Assembly (NCBI RefSeq): GCF_016031615.1
Contig: NZ_JACYXC010000001.1
Coordinates: 6,510,001-6,574,000 of the forward strand
DNA length: 64,000 nucleotides
DNA from: Streptomyces pactum
Lineage (GTDB): Bacteria > Actinomycetota > Actinomycetes > Streptomycetales > Streptomycetaceae
Direction: 5' to 3'
Positions 26,300-33,520 of this stretch are shown here, piece by piece. The stretch's first letter is position 1. Every line of letters starts with the position of its first letter. Both the position numbers and the translations under genes were made by a program. The notes under the pieces are model-generated. The model saw only the letters and a program-made list of their open reading frames with translations. It was not told the DNA's origin and did no database searches.

Positions 26300-28459
26300 A
26301 TGAGTTCGGCCACAGACGGCGCGGAGAGAGACCTGGCGTGCTCCCGGGCACGCCCCGAGCGGTTCGCGGCCCTGTGGGCCGAGGCGATCCACCCCCTCAC
26401 CGCGACCGAGATGACCCTGCCCGAGTTCGAGCGCTTTCTGCTGCCCCTGGCGTGCCGTCTCGGCGAGGCGCTGTCCGCTCCGGTGTTCGACACCCAGTCG
26501 GCGTACGAGGTCGGTGCGGCCCTGGTGGACGCGCATTGCACGGAGCCGGAGGCGCTGCCGCACATCCTCGGCACGGTCGACGCCAACCTCGTGGAGCACT
26601 TCCCTCCGGACTCCTCGATGCCCCGCGAGGAGGCCCGCGCCCGGTGCAGCCGGCTCCAGCACGCCCTGGCCGCCGGGTTCGTCCGCGAGCTGCGGGAACG
26701 TACCCGCAGCGAGCAGGAGGCCATCTCCCGGGCCGCGCTGGCGGCCCGGACCGAGGCGGAGATGGCGCTGCACGCCAGCGAGGCCAAGTTCCAGGCGGTC
26801 TTCGAGGGCGCGGTGATCGGCGTCGGCATCGCCGACCTCGACGGCTGGGTGCTCGTCGTCAACGACGCGGTGGCCCGGATGTTCGGCGGCCGGGAGTACT
26901 TCCAGACCCGCCGTAACGTCCTGGACTGGGTGCACCCCGACGACGCCCCCGGCGTCCTGGACCTGTACTACGAGCTGGTCACCGGGAAACGGGACTTCTA
27001 CCGCATCCAGAAGCCGCACCCGCGCCCCGACGGCGGGGTGCTGTGGACCAACCTCACCGTCTCGCTGCTGCGCGACTCCACCGGCCGGCCGCAGTACCAG
27101 CTCACCCTGATGGAGGACATCACCGAGCAGCGGCTGCTGGAGGAACGGCTGCGGTACGAGGCCACCCACGACGCGCTGACCGGGCTGCCCAACCGCACCC
27201 TGTTCTCCGAGCGGCTGGAGCAGGCGCTGGCGGCCGGCGCGGAGAGCGAACGGTTCGGCGTCTGCTACCTGGACCTGGACGGCTTCAAGGCGGTCAACGA
27301 CAGCCTCGGGCACGCGGTCGGCGACAAACTGCTGGTCTCGGTCGCCGAGCGGCTCCGGGCGTGCGCCACCGCACCGGGCACGATGGTGGCCCGGGCCGGC
27401 GGGGACGAGTTCGTGGCGCTGGTCGCCGGGCCCACCGCGCACACCGACGTGGTGGCGCTGGCGGACCGGATGCTCACCGCGCTCGCCGAACCGGTCCGGG
27501 TGGAGGGCCGGGAGCTGCTGGTCCGGGTGAGCATCGGGGTGGTGGACGGCTTCGCCGGGGAGATGGGCCAGGCCGAGGTGCTGCGCAGCGCCGACATCAC
27601 CATGTACCGGGCGAAGGCCGCGGGCGGCAACCAGTACGTACGGGCCGACGCCGACTCCGACGCCCGGGTCATCGCCCGGCACAGCCTCACCAACCGGCTG
27701 CCGTCCGCCCTGGAGAACGGGGAGTTCTTCATCGAGTACCAGCCGCTGGTCCGGCTGGCCGACGGCAGCGTACGCGGCGCCGAGGCGCTGGTCCGCTGGC
27801 TGCACCCGGTGCACGGGGTGCTCGGCCCCGACCAGTTCATCCCGCTGGCCGAGCAGACCGGGCTGATCGTCCCGCTGGGCCGCTGGGTGCTCCAGGAGGC
27901 CGCCCGGCAGGCGTACACCTGGCGGAAGGAGACCGGTGACCCGCGGCTGCGGGTGAACGTCAACCTCTCACCCTGCCAGCTCACCCACAAGGGTCTGGTC
28001 GCCGACACCGTGGCGGTGCTGGAGGAGGCCGACCTGTGCCCCAGCGCGCTGTGCCTGGAGGTCACCGAGAACGACCTGATCGGTGCCGACGAGGATGCCC
28101 TGCGCCCGCTGCGGCAACTCGCCGACCTGGGGGTGGACATCGCCCTGGACGACTTCGGCACCGGGTACTCCAACCTGTCCTACCTGCGCAGACTTCCGGT
28201 CAGCACGCTGAAACTGGACCGCTCCTTCACCCGGGGCATGCAGCGTGCCCCGGCGGACCCGGTCGATGTCAAGATCGTCGAGGGGATCGTCTCGCTCGCC
28301 CACACACTCGATCTGGCGGTCACCGTGGAAGGGGTGGAGACCGGGGTGCAGGCCGAGCACCTGCGGCTGCTGGGCTGCGACACCGCACAGGGCTGGTACT
28401 ACGCCCGGCCCGGCCCGCCCGAGCGACTGCACACGCTGGCGCTCGCGGACGCCAGCTGA
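26300..28459 (+). CDS. PAS-GGDEF-EAL cyclic-di-GMP enzyme
   Basis: A 719-residue signalling protein with no membrane segment. It has an N-terminal helical region (1-150), a PAS domain (about 158-285, FQAVFEGAVIGVGIADLDG), GGDEF (about 290-455, intact AGGDEF near 365) and EAL (about 470-715, intact EALVRW near 494, plus DDFGTGYSNLSYL). Both catalytic signatures are present, so it could make and break c-di-GMP. The layout resembles RmdA-type Streptomyces proteins that affect development, but orthology is not shown here. Only a weak GGAAG precedes the ATG. Confidence 0.92.
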   Translation: MSSATDGAERDLACSRARPERFAALWAEAIHPLTATEMTLPEFERFLLPLACRLGEALSAPVFDTQSAYEVGAALVDAHCTEPEALPHILGTVDANLVEHFPPDSSMPREEARARCSRLQHALAAGFVRELRERTRSEQEAISRAALAARTEAEMALHASEAKFQAVFEGAVIGVGIADLDGWVLVVNDAVARMFGGREYFQTRRNVLDWVHPDDAPGVLDLYYELVTGKRDFYRIQKPHPRPDGGVLWTNLTVSLLRDSTGRPQYQLTLMEDITEQRLLEERLRYEATHDALTGLPNRTLFSERLEQALAAGAESERFGVCYLDLDGFKAVNDSLGHAVGDKLLVSVAERLRACATAPGTMVARAGGDEFVALVAGPTAHTDVVALADRMLTALAEPVRVEGRELLVRVSIGVVDGFAGEMGQAEVLRSADITMYRAKAAGGNQYVRADADSDARVIARHSLTNRLPSALENGEFFIEYQPLVRLADGSVRGAEALVRWLHPVHGVLGPDQFIPLAEQTGLIVPLGRWVLQEAARQAYTWRKETGDPRLRVNVNLSPCQLTHKGLVADTVAVLEEADLCPSALCLEVTENDLIGADEDALRPLRQLADLGVDIALDDFGTGYSNLSYLRRLPVSTLKLDRSFTRGMQRAPADPVDVKIVEGIVSLAHTLDLAVTVEGVETGVQAEHLRLLGCDTAQGWYYARPGPPERLHTLALADAS

Positions 28460-28871
28460 CACCCCGCCGGGGCGGCGCCACCGGGGCGGGGCCGTGCGCG
28501 TCGCGGCGCCGGATCCGGCGGGCACCGCTCCGCGGTGGGTCCCCGCAGGGGGCCGCTCGGGGCGGGGCCCGGCGGTGACCGCGCCCGGGGCGGGGTCCGG
28601 CGGTGACCGCTCCGGCGTGGGGGTCCGGTCGGCCGTGGGCGCGGCAGCACCGGTGCACCTGACCGGCGCGTGGCCATGACCGCGCGCCGGGGCGCCCGGC
28701 CACGCCCCCGGGTGACGCCGCCGGCCCGCGCCCCGGCGGGCACCCGTGCGCCCGTACCCGCCCGCCGCCATCGGCCGGTGGCGCGGTACGGGCTTCCGGG
28801 GCGCGGGCAGTGGCACGGTGTGCCGGGCCCGGTCGGGGCGCGGGGTTCCGCAGCGGGACGGGCGGCCCCGG
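28460..28871. other. GC-rich intergenic region, no gene seen
   Basis: Convergent gap between the GGDEF-EAL and DUF779 genes. It is more than 80% G/C by eye, with GGGGCGGGGTCCGGCGGTGACCG-like partial repeats near 28560-28610. No start-RBS pair or coding bias is seen. Confidence 0.45.
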
Positions 28872-29282
28872 TTACCGGCCGGGCGCCGCCCCGCCGGCCG
28901 TTGTACCGTCCACGGAACACCGCTCGGCCCCGGTGAGCAGGTCGGACCGGACGAGGAAGCGCACCCCCTCCGGCGCCTCCAGGGAGAATCCGCTGCCCCG
29001 GCCCGGTACCACGTCGATGGTGAGCCGGGTGTGGCGCCACCGCTCGAACTGGACGGCGGACATCCAGAACTCGACCGGTTCCGCCACCCCCTCGATCCGC
29101 GGTGTGCCCAGCAGTACATCGGCGGCGCCGGTCCGGAACTCCCCGCGGGGGTAGCACATCGGCGCGCTGCCGTCGCAGCAGCCGCCGGACTGGTGGAACA
29201 TCAGCGGTCCGTGCGCGTCGGTCAGACGGCGGACGAGCCGCTCGGCGGCCGGGGTGAAGGTGATACGGGAGACGTCTTCCAT
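28872..29282 (-). CDS. DUF779 protein
   Basis: A 136-residue DUF779 protein with the family's FHQSGGCCDGSAPMCYPRGEF segment (about residues 30-50), where a Cys pair and a further Cys could bind a metal, and QFERWRHTRLTIDVVPGRG. GAAGGAG precedes the ATG at 29282. In many actinomycetes DUF779 genes accompany an acetaldehyde dehydrogenase gene; none is next to this one. Function unknown. Confidence 0.85.
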   Translation of the reverse strand: MEDVSRITFTPAAERLVRRLTDAHGPLMFHQSGGCCDGSAPMCYPRGEFRTGAADVLLGTPRIEGVAEPVEFWMSAVQFERWRHTRLTIDVVPGRGSGFSLEAPEGVRFLVRSDLLTGAERCSVDGTTAGGAAPGR

Positions 29283-29989
29283 GACTGCTCCTTCGCCGGG
29301 TCGGGGCGCCGGGAGTCCGGTCCGGGCGGCGCAGGTGTGCCCGGAAGGAGGGGCGGAGAGCCGGTGCCCGGTCCGATCCTGCTGGTCGGAGCGGACGATG
29401 GAGCGGCGATTTTCAGCCAATATCTTGCGTTGGTGGAGCGGTTCCGGTGGCTTTTCTTCGCCCTTTCCCGTCCGGTCCGGTCGGCGATAAAAGGCGGTCA
29501 TCAGGGCACATCCGGCGGAATCAATCCCTCCGGTGGAGTCTTCAGGCCGCCGCCGCAGGTGCCTGATGGAGTCCCGCACCCGCGCCGCCGCGGGGCCGGG
29601 AATGATCCGCGTCCGCGCCGCGCTGCGTGCGGAGGCGTGGTGGCCGGCGCCGTCGCGCCGCGGCGGGCCCGTTTGCCGGCGCGCATCGGCGACCCGGCGT
29701 CACAGGCGGCGCGGCGTCCAGGGTGGCGCGGTGGCGTGTGGTGCGGGGTGTCTGCGGTCGTCCGTGGGGTGCTGCCGTCGCCCGGCGGGACGACCCGCCG
29801 GTGATCGGGTGACGGGGATACGTTCGATGGGCGACATGCTGAGAATGTCGGGAAACGTGCGCCCGATGATCAATGGGGACGGCACGCCCGACGACCCGGA
29901 AGACACCCCGGGGCCGTCCCCGGGAGACCACCGGGGACGGCCCGGAGCGGACGGCGGTCCCGCCCGGCCGCCGCAGGAAGGAACGCCCC
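29283..29989. other. Intergenic region, promoter-like AT-rich stretch
   Basis: Sequence from about 29400 to 29520 is comparatively AT-rich (TTTTCAGCCAATATCTTGCG, CGATAAAAGGCGG) and should hold the DUF779 promoter on the left strand. From 29560 to 29980 frames are open on several strands but lack coding features; nothing else is recognised. Confidence 0.45.
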
Positions 29990-30202
29990 ATGGAAACCGA
30001 CCCCGTCACCCGGTTCCTCCACGCCCTCACCCCGTCGAGCCGGGAAGCGGTGCGCGCGCTCGACCGCGACCGGCAGGAGGCCATGGCCGAGGAGTGGGAG
30101 AGACGCCTCCGCGACGAGACCGAACTGATGACGCTGAGCGAGCTGGACCCGCCGAGCGCGGAGACCCGGGCGGCGGAGGAGGTGGCCCAAGGGCTCCGCT
30201 GA
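29990..30202 (+). CDS. Small acidic hypothetical protein
   Basis: A 70-residue, highly charged, predicted helical protein (METDPVTRFLHAL to EEVAQGLR) with AGGAAGGA before ATG 29990. The charge pattern (ALDRDRQEAMAEEWERRLRDE) suggests a short coiled coil. No family is recognised. The base composition is less extreme than its flanks, which supports real coding. Confidence 0.6.
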   Translation: METDPVTRFLHALTPSSREAVRALDRDRQEAMAEEWERRLRDETELMTLSELDPPSAETRAAEEVAQGLR

Positions 30203-30455
30203 GCCCGGGGGCGGGGGCCGGGGGCGGGGGGCCGTCCCCGCCCCCGGCCCGCACGTCCCGGCCCGCACGTCCCGGCCCGTTCCGGGCGGGCGCCGGTGCC
30301 GCCGGCCGTGGCCTCCCGTCGGGTGCCCGGCCCGGGGCACGGCCCCGGTGGGCACGGCCCGTCCGTCGCGCCCGGCGTGCCCCGGCGCGGGGCGAAGCTG
30401 CCGGATGCGACCGTTCCGCTCCGGAGCGTGCCGTCGCCATGTCAGGATGTCGGTC

Positions 30456-31124
30456 ATGACTGGCATATCCGCCGGGCGTGCCCTGGCCGTCACCGGGCTC
30501 TCCCTGAGTGTTCTGCTCTCCGTCGCCGCGTGCGGTGGACAGTCCGGCACCGAGCGCAGCGCGGACGCGACCGAGGTGGGCTCCGAGGTGCCGGCCGCCT
30601 CCGACACACCCGTCCGCCCCGAGACCCTGGACGTGGACCGGTTCACGCCCTACCCCCCGTCGGGGTCGCCGTCCTCCTCGTCCTCCGGCTCCCCGTGCCC
30701 CGCTTCGGGGGTGCGGGTGACCGCCGGTGAGGCGAACGCCGCGTCGGGGCTGCGGGCCCAGGAGGTCACCCTCACCAACTGCGGGCCCACGGCGCGGCGG
30801 CTGAGCGGCTACCCGACCGTGGAACTGCTCGACGAGGACGGCAAGCCGCTGCGGATCGACATCGACCGGGGCGCCCGGCGGGTCAGCTCCGGGGTCGGGG
30901 ACGCGACCCCGGCGGCGTTCTCGGTCGAGCCGGGCGGCTCGGCCACCTTCCAGCTGGTGTGGCGGAACACCTACGACGACACCAGCCAGGCCCCGGTGGT
31001 GGGCAAGACGGTGGTCGTCTCCCCGTCGGTCGGGGACATCGGGGTGCGGATCACCCCGGAGACCCCCTACGACCTCGGCTCCACCGGCCGTCTGGGGGTC
31101 ACCGTCTGGGAACCGGCCCGGTAG
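30456..31124 (+). CDS. Secreted DUF4232 lipoprotein
   Basis: A 222-residue predicted lipoprotein with a lipobox at LLSVAAC (about residues 21-27), a Ser/Pro-rich linker (about 65-85), and a DUF4232 domain from about 88 (VTAGEANAASGLRAQEVTLTNCG) to the end, with two Cys that may form a disulfide. ATG 30456 is preferred since AGGA lies 8 bp upstream; ATG 30447 is an alternative. Such lipoproteins are abundant in Streptomyces and of unknown role. Confidence 0.83.
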   Translation: MTGISAGRALAVTGLSLSVLLSVAACGGQSGTERSADATEVGSEVPAASDTPVRPETLDVDRFTPYPPSGSPSSSSSGSPCPASGVRVTAGEANAASGLRAQEVTLTNCGPTARRLSGYPTVELLDEDGKPLRIDIDRGARRVSSGVGDATPAAFSVEPGGSATFQLVWRNTYDDTSQAPVVGKTVVVSPSVGDIGVRITPETPYDLGSTGRLGVTVWEPAR

Positions 31125-31219
31125 CCCGGCCGGGGCCGGCGCGGCGCTGCACGCCGCCGGGGTCAACGGCGGCGGACCGGCGCCCGCTCCGGCGGGTCTC
31201 CGTGGTGAAACGTGAAGCA

Positions 31220-31260
31220 GGGGCGCGGGTCCCGGGCGCGAGCGCCCGGACCCGCGCCCC
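31220..31260. terminator. Terminator hairpin between convergent genes
   Basis: GGGGCGCGGGTCCCGGGCGC pairs with its near-complete complement (one bulged C) around GAG. It sits between the lipoprotein and chitinase genes and can serve both. Confidence 0.65.
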
Positions 31261-31379
31261 CGGACTTGTGCGGTGGGCCGCCGCGCCGCGGGGCCGGGCC
31301 GTCGTTGTACCGGGCACCGGGCCGCGGAGGACGGGGGAGTGCGCCGTACACGACCGCGGGACGCGTACGGCGCCGGGGA

Positions 31380-32453
31380 TCAACGGCCCTGCAGCGAGCG
31401 GACGTTGTCGCCGAAGGTCCAGTTGCGTGACCCGTCCCAGTTGATCGACCAGGTCATCAGGCCCTTGAGGCCCTTGTCCCGGTAGTTGTTCCACGCCTGC
31501 GACACCAGGCTGGGGGACATGTATCCGCCGCCGGCGCCCGGCTGCGCGGGCAGGCCCGGGACCTGCTTGTCGTACGGCACCTTGATGGTGGTGCCCTGGA
31601 CCACCAGCCCCTTGTTGAGGCAGTCGGTCTGCGCGGTGAACCCGGCGACGGTGCCCGCCTGGTAGGAGTCGCCGGAGCAGCCGTACATGCTGCCGTTGTA
31701 GTACTGCATGTTCAGCCACCACAGGCGGCCGTTGTCCGCGTACTTCTTGATGATCGGCAGGTAGGCGCCCCAGATCGAGCCGTAGACCACGCTGCCGCCG
31801 GTGACATAGGCGGTCTCCGGGGCCATCGTCAGGCCGAAGTTGGACGGCATCTGGGCGAGCACGCCGTCGATGATGCGGATGAGGTTCGACTGCGAGGCCG
31901 ACAGCTGGTTGATGTTGCCGCTGCCGACCAGGCCGGTCTCGATGTCGATGTCGATGCCGTCGAAGTTGTACTTCTTCAGGATCGGTACCACCGTCTCGAC
32001 GAACCGGTCGGCCACCTTGGTGGAGCTGAGGTCGATGCCGGCCGCCGCGCCGCCGATGGACATCAGCAGGGTGGCGCCGTTCGCCTTGGCGTCGCACATC
32101 TCGGCGGGGGTGGACACCTTCACCGTGGCGTCCATCCCGTCCTCCCACAGCACCGTGCCGTCCGAGCGGATGACCGGGAACGCCGCGTTGATCACGTTGT
32201 AGCCGTGGTCGCGGATGCGCTTGTCGTTGATCGGCACCCAGCCGAACGGCGGGTGCACGCCGTTGGCCGAGCCGTCCCAGTTCTCCCAGTAGCCCTGGAG
32301 CACCTTGCCCGTGGGCTTGGACTTCACCGCACAGGTGTCGGTCTGTGCGGCGGTGTTCTCGCGGGGTGCGGCCGTCGCCGCCGCGACGGGTATCTGAACG
32401 GCGAACGCCAGGGCCAGTGCGGCTCCCAGCAGGCGTGACGTACGACCGGACAT
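31380..32453 (-). CDS. Secreted GH18 chitinase
   Basis: A 357-residue family 18 glycoside hydrolase. A Sec-type signal peptide (about 1-29, ending ATAAP) is followed directly by the catalytic TIM barrel. The signature FDGIDIDIE places the acid/base at Glu172, with Asp168 and Asp170 in place. MSIGGAA is the SxGG motif, and MTWSINWD near the C-terminus completes the site. There is no chitin-binding module, so soluble or colloidal chitin oligomers are the likely target. GGAGGAAGGGAG precedes ATG 32453. The promoter carries paired 12-bp elements typical of chitin-regulated genes. Confidence 0.93.
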   Translation of the reverse strand: MSGRTSRLLGAALALAFAVQIPVAAATAAPRENTAAQTDTCAVKSKPTGKVLQGYWENWDGSANGVHPPFGWVPINDKRIRDHGYNVINAAFPVIRSDGTVLWEDGMDATVKVSTPAEMCDAKANGATLLMSIGGAAAGIDLSSTKVADRFVETVVPILKKYNFDGIDIDIETGLVGSGNINQLSASQSNLIRIIDGVLAQMPSNFGLTMAPETAYVTGGSVVYGSIWGAYLPIIKKYADNGRLWWLNMQYYNGSMYGCSGDSYQAGTVAGFTAQTDCLNKGLVVQGTTIKVPYDKQVPGLPAQPGAGGGYMSPSLVSQAWNNYRDKGLKGLMTWSINWDGSRNWTFGDNVRSLQGR

Positions 32454-33031
32454 CCGGTGCTCCCTTCCTCCCGCGGGCTCCGTGCGCGGTGGTGCCGCCG
32501 AGTCGGCGCACCGAGCCGAGGGGGTGTCATGACTGGTCCGTGGGGTGGATGGGCCGGCGCTCCCGGGGCCCGGGCATGGTCGTGCGCATGACAGATCGAG
32601 AGCCCATGATGGCCTCCTGGGCTGCGGTGGGGGGCTCGGGGCGGTGCGGGGGCGCGACGCGCACACCGTAGGCTGGTCCAGACCTGTGGTCAAGAGGTCT
32701 GGACCAACCCGGGGGAGGGGCGTTCACAGGTGGGGAGGGCCGGGAGGTCCCCCGGCCCAACGGCGGTGGTCACGCGTACGGCCGTCGCGCCCTCCGGCCG
32801 GGACCCGGGTGTCCCGCCCACGCCGCCCGGCGGTGCTCCGGGTTGTCAACCATTCACGGGGAACGGGGTGTTCGGGACGTCGGCCGTCCGGGAAAGCGGG
32901 GGCGTCCCGGAGACGAGTCGTGCGGCCCCGCCGACCCGCAGACCCGCCGACCCGCGGGCCCCGGCGCGCCGCCGGACGGTCCGTCGCCTCCGCACGGCGG
33001 GCCACGGCGCACCGTGGAGCGGTCCGGCTGG
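32454..33031. other. Chitinase promoter region and GC-rich gap
   Basis: 32454-32720 is the chitinase 5' region including the promoter at 32665-32706. From 32720 to 33031 the sequence is GC-rich, without a gene, between the promoter and the end of the leftward accessory gene. Confidence 0.5.
32665..32706 (-). promoter_or_regulatory. Chitinase promoter with inverted 12-bp operators
   Basis: On the left-reading strand TTGACC (32693-32688) and TACGGT (32670-32665) form -35 and -10 boxes exactly 17 bp apart. TGGTCCAGACCT at 32674-32685 and its exact inverse AGGTCTGGACCA at 32695-32706 flank and overlap the -35 box. Streptomyces chitinase promoters carry 12-bp TGGTCYAGACC-type repeats, and DasR sites have the related ACTGGTCTAGACCAGT consensus. 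Expression is probably chitin/N-acetylglucosamine dependent. Confidence 0.75.
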
Positions 33032-33520
33032 TCAGGGGGTGGTCAGCACCTGCGGGGACAGCACCTTGACCATGGTGTTGGTCCACTTCATCTGCCGCAG
33101 CGTTTGCGGATGGCAGCGGGAGGCCAGCTGGAGCAGCTCGCCGTCGTGGGCGGCCTGCGCCGCCTGGGCCAGCATCTCCCAGTACAGGGAGTTCCCCGAC
33201 GCGCTCAGGTGGAGCTTCCGCAGGTCCCACAGGAGGAGCAGCCCGGGGTCGGGCCGGTCGCCCAGCGCGTGGGCGGCCCCCTCCCGCAGTGCCGTCAGCG
33301 GCGATGGCGGGTGCTCCTCCGGCGCCTCGGCCGGGTGTCCGCGGACGCGGCCGGCCTCGGCCAGTCGGTTCGCGTGCTCCCGGGACCAGCGGGCGAGGTC
33401 GGTGGCCACATGGTGCACCTCGTGCTCGGCGCGGTGGTGCTCCGCCACGGCGGTGAGCTGCCGGGCGAGCCGGCGTTCACCGTGGTGCAGGGCGCGCAGG
33501 ACGAGGGTGGTGCCGTTCAT
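33032..33520 (-). CDS. Hypothetical helical protein paired with Mo-enzyme
   Basis: A 162-residue, His-rich, all-helical protein that starts in the ATGA overlapping the end of the molybdopterin oxidoreductase gene, so it is translationally coupled to it. The motif AEHHRAEHEVHHVATDLARWSREHANRL contains several His and Glu with i,i+3/4 spacing, reminiscent of a metal-binding four-helix bundle. I recall similar ORFs beside this oxidoreductase family but no assigned function. A role as partner, electron carrier or chaperone is inference. Confidence 0.7.
   Translation of the reverse strand: MNGTTLVLRALHHGERRLARQLTAVAEHHRAEHEVHHVATDLARWSREHANRLAEAGRVRGHPAEAPEEHPPSPLTALREGAAHALGDRPDPGLLLLWDLRKLHLSASGNSLYWEMLAQAAQAAHDGELLQLASRCHPQTLRQMKWTNTMVKVLSPQVLTTP

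Noticed and set aside
25776..26303. A 175-codon rightward frame before the GGDEF-EAL gene
   Set aside because: Composition is Arg/Pro/Gly with no recognisable motif and no good ribosome binding site; the frame overlaps the start of the next gene.
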